Shown here in pieces: positions 24,580 to 33,871 of a stretch of DNA of 64,000 bases; within the stretch, counting starts at the first letter, position 1; every line of letters begins with the position of its first letter. Under the pieces are notes generated by a model, which worked only from the letters and a program-made list of their open reading frames with translations, had not been told where the DNA came from and made no database searches. This DNA comes from Desulfopila aestuarii DSM 18488 (lineage in GTDB: Bacteria > Desulfobacterota > Desulfobulbia > Desulfobulbales > Desulfocapsaceae). The position numbers were made by a program, and so were the translations under genes. The stretch covers positions 62,001 through 126,000 of the forward strand of contig NZ_FRFE01000016.1 in NCBI RefSeq assembly GCF_900143695.1. Reading direction: 5' to 3'.

Positions 24580-27216
24580 ATGTCCTTTCGCAATAAACTC
24601 TCCATCGCCTTCTCTCTGGTTCTGCTGCTGACCGTCATCGTCTCCTTGACCAGCTGGTGGGGCATGCAAAACGCTCTCGACAGCCAGAAAGAGGTGTATG
24701 GTTTCCAGAACCATATTGAGCGCACCTTCAGCGCCATGAACAGGCAGGAACAGGCGTTCACCGCCGAGGAAACCACCAGCCACTCCCATCTTGTCTTCGA
24801 TCATATTGCGGAAATGAGGCCGCAGATAGAAAAAATACAATATGGAGAAAAAGACCAACTGCAACGAGAGCAGCTGGCTGTTGTCCTTGTCATGCTCGAA
24901 AACTATGAGAAAGCATTTTCACTCTATGTGCAGCAAAATCTCGAGATGCAGACAATTCGCAGCCGTATGGAGCAGGAGGCCGGCCGGCTCCATAGTCAAG
25001 TGGATGAGCTCGTTCTGGAGTCGCCCCTGGGTAAGGAAATCGACCATCTGGCTATCACAGCACTACTCCACCAAAAAGAATACGCCCTTACCCACCGAGT
25101 CGAATCGTATCAGCAACTGACAGAAACCATCGCGCTCCTCCATCAACGGATAGTATCCTTGCGGCAAAAACAGCCGGAAGACAGTGTCAATCTTCTCGCA
25201 TTTCGTATCGACAAGACAGCAACGACTTTCGGCACCATTTTCAAACAGTTCGCAACGCAACAGGAAAATGCCGCGATTGCCCATGACAATCTGAGAAATG
25301 CGTTCACCCGGCTCAGTGAGGAATTCAGCCGGGCAGTTGCCACCAAAACCAATCTGGTCAATCAACACATTGCCGGCTTGCAGGCCCTCACTATCAGCAC
25401 CGCCTTGCTGGCGGTGATGCTCAGTATCGCCGCGACACTGCTGCTCTCAGAGTTCATCACCCGCCCAATCGATCTCTTGAAAAAATCCGCTCTGCGTATC
25501 GTCAGCGGCGACCTTTCCACCTCAGTGGAGATTCGTTCCAAAGATGAAATCGGCCAACTGGGTGAGCTGTTCAACACCATGACGGACAGACTACGCGCTA
25601 ACTTCGAGGAGTTGAACAAATATCGGGACAGACTTGAAGATCTTGTCAAGGAACGAACCCATGAACTGGAATTGGAGATCATTGAACGTAAGGAAACTGA
25701 AAAGGAACTGGCCGCTTCGGAACAACGGTTCAGGACAATTTTTGACAACTCCAATGACGGCGTTTTGATTGTCGAACCAATATCAGGGATGTTTGTCGTC
25801 GCCAACAACACCATCTGCAACATGCTCGGGTACGCTGAACATGAACTGCTGTCCCTCGTAGCCATGGATATCCACCCTCCCCAGGACCGGGAGTGGGTCA
25901 GGATGGAATTTCAAAAATGCGCCGAAGGAACATCAACCATCGCAAAGGACATACCGATTCTCTGCAAGGATGGCACGGTCTTTCCAGCCGAGATCACCGC
26001 AGCGTTTATTAACATCGGTGAACAAAAATATATGCTCGGTAGCTTCAGGGATATTTCTGAAAGAAAAGCCGCGGAGGAAGAACGGCTCAAAATCCGAAAG
26101 CTTGAGTCAGTCGGCGTTCTGGCTGGCGGCATTGCCCATGACTTCAACAATATCCTGGCGGCGATTCTTGGCAATGTCAGTCTCACTATGGCCTATACCG
26201 ATCAGGACGACAAGCGGTTCCCTCTTCTAAAAGAGCTGGAAAAGGCTTCTCTCCGGGCCCGCGATCTCACCCAGCAGTTGCTCACCTTCTCTAAAGGTGG
26301 CGAACCGGTCAAAGAGCTCACCTCGGTTACGGAAATCATCCGGGAATCTGCCAGCTTCATTCTCCGGGGCAGTAATGTCCGTTGTGATTTCAATTTTGCC
26401 GAAAACCTATGGAACGCTGAAGTCGATGCCGGCCAGATAAGCCAGGTTATTCAAAATATCGTCGTCAACGCCAGGTACGCCATGCCGGACGGTGGGGTTG
26501 TCACCATCACCTGCCGGAACACCATTCCCTCCCCGGCCATGTCCGAAGCCCTTGCAGGCCAGAACTGCCTGGAAATCACTCTTACCGATAATGGACCGGG
26601 CATAGCACCGGAACAGATCGAACGGATATTCGACCCGTACTTCACCACCAAAAAAAGTGGCAGTGGCCTGGGACTGGCCATTACCCATTCCATCATTCGC
26701 AAACATAATGGGGCTATATCGGTGCAGTCATCACCAGGGAAAGGGACCAGCTTCACCATCCTGCTGCCTGCTCTTGACACCATCCTGCCCCCTGTAAAGA
26801 CCCAGGATCAGACTCTGCCGCGCACAGCAGCCGGAACTATCATGGTGATGGACGATGAAGCACCAGTTCGTGATATCACACGGCAGTTACTGAGCCATCT
26901 GGGCTACTCGGTCATAACTGTTGCAGACGGCAATGAGGCCATCGATGTCTATCAGCAGCATCTGAACAACGACAACAGAGTGGACCTCGTCATCATGGAT
27001 CTCACCATCCCGGGCGGGATGGGTGGCAAAGAAGCGGCAGAAAAGATTCTGGCCATGGATCCAACGGCAAGACTCATTGTCTCCAGCGGTTATTCCCAAG
27101 ACCCGATCATGGCCAACTACGCCTTGTTCGGTTTCCGGGGCTTTCTCTCAAAACCTTTTCATCTAAAGGATTTGCAGCACGTTCTTGAACAAACTCTTCG
27201 GCTGGACGGCAGGTAA
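24580..27216 (+). CDS. Hybrid sensor histidine kinase with PAS and receiver domains
   Basis: A membrane kinase of 878 residues. In order: membrane helix (about 6-28), periplasmic helical domain (30-265), second helix (268-294), HAMP, coiled coil, PAS (about 380-500), the H-box [15 protein letters not shown] with the phospho-accepting His at 521, an ATPase domain (DNGPGIAP and SGSGLGLAI), and a C-terminal receiver (about 752-876) with Asp near 807 in VIMDLTIPGG and Lys in FLSKPFHLKD. There is no DNA-binding output. It is translated right after the binding protein, which likely presents ligand to the periplasmic domain. A diffusible downstream regulator must lie elsewhere. Confidence 0.9.
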   Translation: MSFRNKLSIAFSLVLLLTVIVSLTSWWGMQNALDSQKEVYGFQNHIERTFSAMNRQEQAFTAEETTSHSHLVFDHIAEMRPQIEKIQYGEKDQLQREQLAVVLVMLENYEKAFSLYVQQNLEMQTIRSRMEQEAGRLHSQVDELVLESPLGKEIDHLAITALLHQKEYALTHRVESYQQLTETIALLHQRIVSLRQKQPEDSVNLLAFRIDKTATTFGTIFKQFATQQENAAIAHDNLRNAFTRLSEEFSRAVATKTNLVNQHIAGLQALTISTALLAVMLSIAATLLLSEFITRPIDLLKKSALRIVSGDLSTSVEIRSKDEIGQLGELFNTMTDRLRANFEELNKYRDRLEDLVKERTHELELEIIERKETEKELAASEQRFRTIFDNSNDGVLIVEPISGMFVVANNTICNMLGYAEHELLSLVAMDIHPPQDREWVRMEFQKCAEGTSTIAKDIPILCKDGTVFPAEITAAFINIGEQKYMLGSFRDISERKAAEEERLKIRKLESVGVLAGGIAHDFNNILAAILGNVSLTMAYTDQDDKRFPLLKELEKASLRARDLTQQLLTFSKGGEPVKELTSVTEIIRESASFILRGSNVRCDFNFAENLWNAEVDAGQISQVIQNIVVNARYAMPDGGVVTITCRNTIPSPAMSEALAGQNCLEITLTDNGPGIAPEQIERIFDPYFTTKKSGSGLGLAITHSIIRKHNGAISVQSSPGKGTSFTILLPALDTILPPVKTQDQTLPRTAAGTIMVMDDEAPVRDITRQLLSHLGYSVITVADGNEAIDVYQQHLNNDNRVDLVIMDLTIPGGMGGKEAAEKILAMDPTARLIVSSGYSQDPIMANYALFGFRGFLSKPFHLKDLQHVLEQTLRLDGR

Positions 27217-27276
27217 CAGCGAGATGCTAAGCGCCCATGAAAAAAAAACGCTTTTCATGCCATTTTCAGAGAATTA

Positions 27277-28347
27277 TCAATCTTCTTTCTTCAGCACATC
27301 GTCATATTTTCGGATCATCCCACGCAACTGATCGTAACTCAATCCCAACATCTTCGCCGCCTTGCGCTGATTATAGCGGCTCTCCACCAGCGCTTTCAGC
27401 AACATACCTCGTTCCAGTTCTTTCACTGCCTCCTTTAGCGGCAGTACGCCAAAAGTATCGAACAGTGTTGTCTGCGCCTCAGCGGGCGCGGACCCGCTCT
27501 TTTTCACACCTTCATGGAAAGTCGTTCCATACGGCGAGATAAACGGATCGAAAACGATCTGATCGATAACATCATCATCGGCGGAATAGACCGCCCGCTC
27601 TACCACATTTTTCAGCTCCCTGATATTGCCAGGCCAACCATACTCCTGCAGCGCGGCTATCGCCCGTCCAGAGAACTCGGGAATCTTTTCAAGGCCAAGT
27701 TCATAGGCCATCCTGCCGGCGAAATGGCGGGCCAGCAGCATGATATCCTCCTCCCGGGCTCGCAGCGGCGGCAGAAAGAGTACTTCAAAGGACAACCGAT
27801 CCAGCAAGTCCCTTTTGAATTCCCCCTTCTGCGCCAGCGCCGGCAGGTCGGCGTTGGTGGCGCCAACGATGCGGACATCCACCTCCACCGATGTGGTCGA
27901 TCCCACCCGTTCAAAAGAATTGTACTCGACAACTCGCAGGATCTTCTCCTGTGCCTCCATGGGAATATTACCAATCTCATCGAGAAAGAGGGTGCCACCG
28001 CTGGCTGCCTCAAATCGGCCGCTTCGACGCACTTCAGCCCCAGTAAACGCCCCTTTTTCATAGCCAAACAGCTCGGACTCGATCAGATTCGGCGACAAGG
28101 CCGCACAGTTTAAGGTCACGCAAGGCCCGGACCAGCGCTGGGAGAGAAAATGGAGCCTGCGCGCCGCCAGCTCCTTGCCCGTTCCCCGTTCACCGATAAG
28201 CAGCACCGGCCTATCCACCCGGGCAACCCGTGATAACTGCTCCTGAAACTGCAGAAACGGCTCCGACTGCCCCAAAGCCTCACCCGGTGCATTTGCCGGG
28301 CTGGCATAACTTGTTCCTTTTCGTGCCCTGCCCATAGATGTTGGCAT
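27277..28347 (-). CDS. pspF: Phage shock protein operon activator PspF
   Basis: A sigma-54 enhancer-binding protein of 356 residues with no N-terminal receiver, as usual for PspF. The AAA+ domain spans about residues 25-265: Walker A GERGTGKE, the sigma-54 contact loop KGAFTGAEV, Walker [11 protein letters not shown] and the arginine-finger region. The C-terminal Fis-type helix-turn-helix is [19 protein letters not shown]. It is divergent from pspA and would be inhibited by PspA binding until membrane stress frees it. It converges on the hybrid kinase gene with a 60-base gap. Confidence 0.93.
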   Translation of the reverse strand: MPTSMGRARKGTSYASPANAPGEALGQSEPFLQFQEQLSRVARVDRPVLLIGERGTGKELAARRLHFLSQRWSGPCVTLNCAALSPNLIESELFGYEKGAFTGAEVRRSGRFEAASGGTLFLDEIGNIPMEAQEKILRVVEYNSFERVGSTTSVEVDVRIVGATNADLPALAQKGEFKRDLLDRLSFEVLFLPPLRAREEDIMLLARHFAGRMAYELGLEKIPEFSGRAIAALQEYGWPGNIRELKNVVERAVYSADDDVIDQIVFDPFISPYGTTFHEGVKKSGSAPAEAQTTLFDTFGVLPLKEAVKELERGMLLKALVESRYNQRKAAKMLGLSYDQLRGMIRKYDDVLKKED

Positions 28348-28358
28348 ATTTCACCAAT

Positions 28359-28407
28359 ATTGAGTGTTAAAATATATTTATTAGCCATATATACCATATG
28401 ACTCAAT
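28359..28407. promoter_or_regulatory. Candidate PspF upstream activating dyad
   Basis: ATTGAGT (28359-28365) and ACTCAAT (28401-28407) form an inverted pair in an AT-rich stretch between pspF and pspA, centred about 105 bases before the predicted pspA transcript start. The placement fits enhancer sites bound by PspF. Binding is inferred only. Confidence 0.45.
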
Positions 28408-28462
28408 TGCCGTCAAAGCCGCATCGCATTGTTTTTCCGTGTTTTTGTTTTTTTCTTTCTTC

Positions 28463-28478
28463 CGGCACACCTCATGCA
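28463..28478 (+). promoter_or_regulatory. Sigma-54 promoter of pspABC
   Basis: CGGCACACCTCATGCA has GG at -24 and GC at -12 with exactly ten bases between, the required sigma-54 geometry. The predicted transcript start is near 28489, 33 bases before the pspA ATG. The neighbouring PspF gene supports the call. Confidence 0.85.
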
Positions 28479-28521
28479 GTATTAACGACAAAGCACAATC
28501 CCTATAACACTGGAGGATACC

Positions 28522-29187
28522 ATGGGAATATTCACACGATTTGCCGATATCGTCAGTTCAAACATCAATGCCATGCTGGACCGGGCGGAAGATCCGGAAA
28601 AAATGATCAAAATGATGGTCCGGGAAATGGAGGACACCCTGGTGGAGCTCAAGTCGTCCTGTGCCGGTGTTATCGCCGACAGAAAGAAACTGGAGCGCCG
28701 GCTTGATGAGATCGCTTCACAGCGGGATCTATGGGCGGAGCGGGCCGACCTGGCTGTTGCCAGGGGCCGAGACGACCTGGCCAGAGAAGCGTTACTTGAA
28801 AAAAGACGATTTGGAGAACTTGTCGAAACTTTGCAGGCGGAAATTGCCGACCACAGCGGCCTGATCGAACAATATCACGGTGACATCCAGGAACTGGAGC
28901 AGAAGCTCACCACCGCCAAAGAAAAAAAGCGGATACTGGTACAACGCCACAAGCGGGCCAGCGGCAAAAAACGAGCCCAGAGCGATATCCGCAGAATGGA
29001 CAGCGTCGACACCATGCGCCGCTTTGAAGACCTTGAGCGCCGCATCGACAGCATGGAGGCTGAAGCGGATATGGTCAACTTTGGCAAACAGCCGACTCTT
29101 GACGAAGAATTTGACAATCTCGCCACCGATGATGAGATTGAACGTGAGCTTGCCGAAATGAAAGCTGCCAGAAAACCGGCAGCGTAA
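28522..29187 (+). CDS. pspA: Phage shock protein A
   Basis: A coiled-coil protein of 221 residues of the PspA/IM30 family that binds stressed inner membrane and restrains PspF. The N-terminal amphipathic helix MGIFTRFADIVSSNINAML and the PEKMIKMMVREMEDTLVELK signature are clear; the rest is predicted helix. A GGAGG-like site (GGAGGATACC) precedes the start. It is the first gene of pspABC under the sigma-54 promoter. Confidence 0.95.
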   Translation: MGIFTRFADIVSSNINAMLDRAEDPEKMIKMMVREMEDTLVELKSSCAGVIADRKKLERRLDEIASQRDLWAERADLAVARGRDDLAREALLEKRRFGELVETLQAEIADHSGLIEQYHGDIQELEQKLTTAKEKKRILVQRHKRASGKKRAQSDIRRMDSVDTMRRFEDLERRIDSMEAEADMVNFGKQPTLDEEFDNLATDDEIERELAEMKAARKPAA

Positions 29188-29232
29188 CCACGTATACAGC
29201 AACCATCTTCGTCTAGTCGGAGCACATCTGCC

Positions 29233-29484
29233 ATGAACACCGTTATAATCGTCGCTATCGTCTTCGGATCGATCCTTACCTTTGCTGCGCTTGTCTGCGG
29301 CACGGTGCTGGCCATTGTCAAAATGCGCAATTCAGGCCTCTCCAAAGGCGGACGAGGGTCGCAGAGCGACGAGGCGCGGATCATCCAGGAAATCTATCAG
29401 GGCCTGTCGCACATGGAACAACGGATTGACGCACTGGAGACAATCCTCATGGACAGCCAGAAAAATAAAGGATACGAAAAATGA
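29233..29484 (+). CDS. pspB: Phage shock protein B
   Basis: A small membrane protein of 83 residues with one N-terminal helix (TVIIVAIVFGSILTFAALVCG) and a cytoplasmic helix (LSHMEQRIDALETILMD) typical of PspB. With PspC it senses envelope damage and draws PspA away from PspF. Its stop codon overlaps the pspC start (ATGA). Confidence 0.85.
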   Translation: MNTVIIVAIVFGSILTFAALVCGTVLAIVKMRNSGLSKGGRGSQSDEARIIQEIYQGLSHMEQRIDALETILMDSQKNKGYEK

Positions 29485-29858
29485 GAAAATGTCTACGCAA
29501 TGGCGGTATCTACCGCTCACGAGATGGCGTTCTCCTCGGTGTCTGCCGAGGCATTGCCGACTACTACGATCTGTCGGTGTTCTGGATACGGCTGGGCCTT
29601 GTCATCGTCTTTCTCTTAAGTGGCTTCTGGCCGGTGATCGGTATCTACATCGTCGCGGCCCTTCTCATGAAGCCGAGACCTGTGAAGCCGATCGAAAACG
29701 AGGAAGAACAGGAATTCTACGACAGCTACGTCAACTCCCCCAAGAACGCAGCCCAGCGACTCAGACGAAAGTTCGAGAATCTCGAAAGAAGAATCCGGCG
29801 GATGGAAGACAAGGTCACCGGCCGCGATTACGAATGGGAACGTAAGTTCAATTCATAA
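29481..29858 (+). CDS. pspC: Phage shock protein C
   Basis: A membrane protein of 125 residues. The PspC domain is plain: LYRS-type start NGGIYRSRDGVLLGVCRGIA, then YYDLSVFWIRLG and a membrane helix (VIVFLLSGFWPVIGIYIVAA). A basic coiled tail of about 55 residues (RRKFENLERRIRRMEDK) follows. It overlaps pspB by four bases and is the last gene before a strong terminator. Confidence 0.92.
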   Translation: MRKCLRNGGIYRSRDGVLLGVCRGIADYYDLSVFWIRLGLVIVFLLSGFWPVIGIYIVAALLMKPRPVKPIENEEEQEFYDSYVNSPKNAAQRLRRKFENLERRIRRMEDKVTGRDYEWERKFNS

Positions 29859-29867
29859 CCCCCTTCC

Positions 29868-29898
29868 CCGGCCAGTCGAAACACCTTCGACTGGCCGG
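29868..29898 (+). terminator. Terminator of the psp operon
   Basis: A thirteen-base perfect stem (CCGGCCAGTCGAA against TTCGACTGGCCGG) with a five-base loop starts ten bases after the pspC stop and is followed by TTCCTTCC. Confidence 0.8.
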
Positions 29899-30110
29899 TT
29901 CCTTCCCGACCAAAAAGCCTCGGTTTTTTTCTGTGGACACCGCTCGAGACCCTATCTTTCGCATTCCACATTTCATCTTGTCGTGGTAATATCGGCTCCT
30001 TCAAAGGCAACCGACTATACTCTCGAGCGCCCTTTTCCACAATTTACGTCAACCGACGAAAAGTTACCTTTCCACACACCATCACTATCCATTACATTAA
30101 GGAGAACGCC

Positions 30111-30368
30111 ATGCGCGCGATCATTCTGCAATTGGCCGTATTGGCCTGCACCATGACTCTTATCGGCTGTGCCATGCAACCAACTGCCACCCCGGAGGTT
30201 CCAAAAGGATCACTCACCAAATCCTACAAACTTGTCGATGAGATGGGACGTGAATCCGGTACGCTGGTGTTGCAGCCCATGGGAAGAGCGGAACTTCGTG
30301 ATGCCGACGGGAAGCTGATCGGTGTTTTTTCGGCCGAACAAGGCTTCTCGTCTGACGCCAAAAACTAA
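30111..30368 (+). CDS. Small lipoprotein of unknown function
   Basis: A protein of 85 residues with a lipoprotein signal peptide: a basic start, hydrophobic core (LAVLACTMTL) and lipobox LIGC at residues 18-21. The mature part is short and beta-rich (SYKLVDEMGRESGTLVLQ, AELRDADGKLIGVF). AAGGAG lies seven bases before the ATG. I do not recognise the family. It sits between the psp operon and the GNAT-nitrilase gene. Confidence 0.75.
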   Translation: MRAIILQLAVLACTMTLIGCAMQPTATPEVPKGSLTKSYKLVDEMGRESGTLVLQPMGRAELRDADGKLIGVFSAEQGFSSDAKN

Positions 30369-30473
30369 CCCAGGCCCTATTATTCAAGGGAAAAGATTGC
30401 GCTTTGCTCCACCTGCCGGATCTTTCGGGATCAAGGCAAGAGGCTCATCACATACACCTCCAAGGAGAGTCCC

Positions 30474-32039
30474 GTGAAAAAGAAATCGATTGTCGTCCGC
30501 AATGCCACTCTTGATGATGTCCCGGCGATTCTCGAGGTGGCGAAAAAAGCGTATCCGCAATGGTCGGAGTTGCAGCGAGCAAATGAGCGTAACTACCAGA
30601 TGCAGATTTCCGCTTTTCCCGAGGGACAGTTTGTCGCGGTAGTCGACGGCAACGTCGTCGGCTACTGCTCCAGCCTTATCGTCTATCTTGATGACGACTC
30701 TCCCTGGTATGCCCATGGCGAAATCACGGGTTTCGGCAGTTTCTCGACCCACAACTATTCAGGCAACACGCTATACGGATCTGACATTGCTGTCGACCCC
30801 GACTATCAACGCATGGGTGTTTCCAAAAAGCTGTACACTGCCCGGAAATCCCTCTTTAAACGGTACAATCTCAAGCAAATGATTGCCGGCGGCCGTATCC
30901 CAGGCTACAAGCATTACTCCGGCAAAATGAGCGCCAAGGCCTATGTCGCCAAAGTTCTTGCCGGAGAACTGCAGGACAAGGCGCTGAATGCCCACATGAA
31001 AGCCGGCTATGAAGTGCACGGCGTTCATTTCGGTTATATGGACGACGAGCAGTCACTTGGTTACTCGACCCATCTGGTCATGCCCAACCCCCGCCATAAC
31101 CCGACCAAACGAGCTCTCGCAGGTCAGCCAATCAAGCGCACGGTTCGCCGAGCCAGGATTTGTGCAGTCCAGTACGAAATGCGCAAGATCGCCAGCTGGC
31201 AAGAACTCTCGGAACAGGTGGAATATTTTGTCGATACCGCCGATCTCTACGATAGTCACCTCGTTGTCTTCCCGGAACTCTTTATCGCCCAAATGCTCTG
31301 TACCCTCGACCGTACTGCACCCCTGCCAGAACTGGTGAAGGAACTGGCCGACTTCCATGACAAATACATTGAACTCTTCACCAGTCTTGCCACCAGCAGG
31401 CAAATGATGATTGTGGCGGGTTCAGTGCCAGTACACCAACCCGACGGTTCCATCCGCAACGTCGCGCATCTGTTCTCAGCCATGGGCAACGTCTACACCC
31501 AGGACAAGCTGCACCTGACCCCGGCTGAGGCAACCTACTGGGGGCTTTCCCAGGGAGAAGGGCTGAAGGTTTTTGATACGCCGCTTGGACGCATTGCGAT
31601 CCTTATCTGCTATGACATTGAGTTTCCCGAACTTTCTCGAATGCTGGTCGATGCTGGTGTCGACTTGATCGTGGTTCCCTTTGCCACAGATGAACGAAAG
31701 GCCTACCAGCGAGTGCGCTATTGCGCCCAGGCCAGGGCAGTGGAAAACACGATCTATGTGGTGTTGGCGGGTAACGTGGGCGCCCTCCCACGCAGCCCGG
31801 CAATGACCCTGAATTTCGGCCAGGCAGCAATCCTGACCCCCTCAGACTTTGCCTTTCCGATGAATGCGGTGGCAGCCGAAGGCATCATCAACACCCAGAC
31901 TGTAGTAATCAGCGACATCGATCTCGGCGCCCTGGAGGTTGAACGGGAGGTCGCCAATGTACGCCCACTCATGGATCGCAGGCCGGACATTTATACCATC
32001 GAACGGCAAATTCCGATTCAGAAAATCAAGGTGAGCTAA
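30474..32039 (+). CDS. Bifunctional GNAT acetyltransferase / nitrilase-family hydrolase
   Basis: A fusion of 521 residues. Residues 5-210 are a GNAT domain (IVVRNATLDDVPAILEVAKK, then DIAVDPDYQRMGVSKKLY with the acetyl-CoA loop). Residues about 225-515 are a carbon-nitrogen hydrolase with the nitrilase triad Glu268 (VVFPELF), Lys345 (QDKLHLT) and Cys379 (LICYDIEFPE). The likely job is acyl transfer coupled with amide hydrolysis on a small metabolite, but the substrate is unknown. The start is GTG, supported by GGAGA six bases upstream. A HAD hydrolase begins five bases after it. Confidence 0.9.
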   Translation: MKKKSIVVRNATLDDVPAILEVAKKAYPQWSELQRANERNYQMQISAFPEGQFVAVVDGNVVGYCSSLIVYLDDDSPWYAHGEITGFGSFSTHNYSGNTLYGSDIAVDPDYQRMGVSKKLYTARKSLFKRYNLKQMIAGGRIPGYKHYSGKMSAKAYVAKVLAGELQDKALNAHMKAGYEVHGVHFGYMDDEQSLGYSTHLVMPNPRHNPTKRALAGQPIKRTVRRARICAVQYEMRKIASWQELSEQVEYFVDTADLYDSHLVVFPELFIAQMLCTLDRTAPLPELVKELADFHDKYIELFTSLATSRQMMIVAGSVPVHQPDGSIRNVAHLFSAMGNVYTQDKLHLTPAEATYWGLSQGEGLKVFDTPLGRIAILICYDIEFPELSRMLVDAGVDLIVVPFATDERKAYQRVRYCAQARAVENTIYVVLAGNVGALPRSPAMTLNFGQAAILTPSDFAFPMNAVAAEGIINTQTVVISDIDLGALEVEREVANVRPLMDRRPDIYTIERQIPIQKIKVS

Positions 32040-32044
32040 AGAGC

Positions 32045-32893
32045 ATGGTTCACAAAGAGCAGGACTCCACAAACGTCGGGATTGTCTTCACCGATCTCGA
32101 CGGCACGCTGCTCAACTCAGAGCGAAAGGTCAGTGCAAACAACCTCACCAGCCTCAACCAACTTGGGGAGAACGGTATTGTGCGGGTCATCGCCACCGGC
32201 CGTTCCCACTATTCTTTTACACGGGTCATAGACGCCTCTTTTCCGGCCGACTACCTGATCTTCTCGTCAGGCGCCGGAATACTTGACCTGCAAAGCGGCG
32301 AACTTCTCTTTTCCGCCAATCTCACCGACCATGATGTCGCTGACATAACCTGCAAACTGCAGGAAGAAGAAGCCGACTTCATGGTCCATCATCAGGTGCC
32401 GGACAACCACCATTTTGTTTATCAGGCTGCAGGAGGCGGCAACAAAGATTTCCGACACCGTATCGACATCTATCGTGCTTTTGCCAGGGAATTCGGCAAC
32501 GGCAATCAGTTCCCCGCGCCAGCCGCCCAGATCATCGCCGTGCTCGAACACGATACGCGGCGTTTTACCCGCCTTACCTCCTGCTTTGGCCAATATCAGG
32601 TAACCCGCACCACATCACCCCTCGATCACCACTCAATGTGGATGGAGATCCACCCCCACAATATCCACAAAGGCAGCGCAGCCGCCTGGCTCTGCAACCA
32701 TCTTGACATTGACCCGGCTCATTCGTTGGGTATCGGCAACGACTACAATGATCTCGACCTGCTCGATTTCACAGCCCAAAGCTACTTGCTGAAAAACGGT
32801 CCGGCTGAGATACATAATCGCTATTGCCTCGCTCGCTCCAATGATGAAGACGGCTTCTGTCATGCTGTCCGACATGGCCTCAGCATCCTCTAG
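32045..32893 (+). CDS. HAD-superfamily phosphatase, Cof type
   Basis: A cytoplasmic hydrolase of 282 residues. Motif I is FTDLDGTLLNS with the nucleophile Asp, motif II is IATGRSHYS, and motifs III/IV are HKGSAAAWL (Lys) and GIGNDYNDLDLL. The C2 cap between them fits the Cof/YidA group, which dephosphorylates sugar or cofactor phosphates. It follows the GNAT-nitrilase gene closely and is likely co-expressed, so it may act on the same pathway. Confidence 0.88.
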   Translation: MVHKEQDSTNVGIVFTDLDGTLLNSERKVSANNLTSLNQLGENGIVRVIATGRSHYSFTRVIDASFPADYLIFSSGAGILDLQSGELLFSANLTDHDVADITCKLQEEEADFMVHHQVPDNHHFVYQAAGGGNKDFRHRIDIYRAFAREFGNGNQFPAPAAQIIAVLEHDTRRFTRLTSCFGQYQVTRTTSPLDHHSMWMEIHPHNIHKGSAAAWLCNHLDIDPAHSLGIGNDYNDLDLLDFTAQSYLLKNGPAEIHNRYCLARSNDEDGFCHAVRHGLSIL

Positions 32894-32995
32894 GTTTTTC
32901 CTTCTCTCCCACAAATATCAGTAAAAAACTCTAAAACACAGCGCGGGCCATGGCATCCTCTTGCGAGGACAAAAAGAATTGCCAGACGATGCAGT

Positions 32996-33397
32996 TCATC
33001 TAGGCAATGACTGGTAAAACTGCCCAAATTTTTTATCAAGTCCTGTGACATGTTCGGTTACCCATTGGCTCAACTCATCCTGAATGCTATTCATGAGTTC
33101 CAAGGTCAAACCTGAGTCTTTCAACAAATCCTGCAATTGGGCAAAACGCCGGCCGAAATAGACATGCGCCTTCTGCTGCTCCTCAATGCCGGGGTACCCC
33201 GACTCACGCATATATTTTTCTTCCAACTGAAAGTGCCTGGTCGTATACTGATCAAGTGCTTCCAGCGTTCTCGCGACATCGCTGCCACGCAAACCAGAAT
33301 GTAAAGCCTCGGACAATTCCTGAATCAGTTCAAAAAGCCGCTTATGTTGAGCATCAATTACCGGAATACCTACGCGATACTCGTTTGACCATTTCAT
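32996..33397 (-). CDS. Bacteriohemerythrin with one altered iron ligand
   Basis: A four-helix oxygen-binding protein of 133 residues. Ligand positions seen are His18, His55 and Glu59 (HFQLEE), His78, His116 and Asp121 (EHVTGLD). The first His of the usual HxxxH pair is Gln74 here (EEQQKAHVYF), so one of seven di-iron ligands is replaced. Relatives bind O2 for sensing, storage or delivery. With that change, oxygen affinity or metal content may differ. It is a single gene. Confidence 0.88.
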   Translation of the reverse strand: MKWSNEYRVGIPVIDAQHKRLFELIQELSEALHSGLRGSDVARTLEALDQYTTRHFQLEEKYMRESGYPGIEEQQKAHVYFGRRFAQLQDLLKDSGLTLELMNSIQDELSQWVTEHVTGLDKKFGQFYQSLPR

Positions 33398-33634
33398 ACA
33401 ATTTGCCAGTTAAAGTTTATGTACCTGCTCCAAGCAACTCCTCTTTTTCGATAGATTAATTGTAGCAGAACAGTACTAAACAGCAACTCTGGTACCAATC
33501 TTATTACAGGAAATACTGGCACTCACTTCTACTTGGACGAACGTGCATTTGCTATTGCGATAAGCATCATTGAATACGAAGTCATACCGGAGCGAGAAGA
33601 ACAGATGATGGTGGGGAAACAACGGTCAAAAAGC

Positions 33635-33689
33635 AAAAAAAATGCCCGAATCATGTACCACCTTATGCATCAGGGGCAATGAATCGGGC
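33635..33689 (-). terminator. Terminator after tRNA-Met
   Basis: Read on the minus strand, GCCCGATTCAT pairs with ATGATTCGGGC (one mismatch) across a 24-base loop, followed by A and eight T. It starts 35 bases after the tRNA 3' end. Confidence 0.7.
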
Positions 33690-33723
33690 TTTATGTAAAC
33701 AATCCCAAAGGATTGGTTGGAAC

Positions 33724-33800
33724 TGGTGGCGATGCAGGGACTTGAACCCCGGACACTACGGATATGAGCCGTATGCTCTGACCAGCTGAGCTACATCGCC
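33724..33800 (-). tRNA. tRNA-Met (CAU), elongator type
   Basis: On the minus strand a 77-base cloverleaf runs from GGCGATG to CATCGCC plus ACCA. The acceptor stem pairs fully, the D-arm is AGCTCAGCTGGTCAGAGC, the anticodon stem TACGG/CCGTA encloses CTCATAT with anticodon CAT, and the T-loop is GGTTCAAGTCC. CCA is encoded. The first base pair excludes an initiator tRNA. A CAU anticodon could also be lysidine tRNA-Ile2, but the body resembles elongator Met. Confidence 0.95.
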
Positions 33801-33871
33801 TTTTGACAAGGTCCGATTTTATACATTGATCGGCTGATCCTGTCAATCTTTTTTTCACTACTTTTTACAAC

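Noticed and set aside
33460-33684. Open frame of about 75 codons with protein-like end (EREEQMMVGKQRSKSKK)
   Set aside because: No start codon in its first two thirds, no ribosome site, and its 3' end overlaps the tRNA terminator hairpin; at most a relic.
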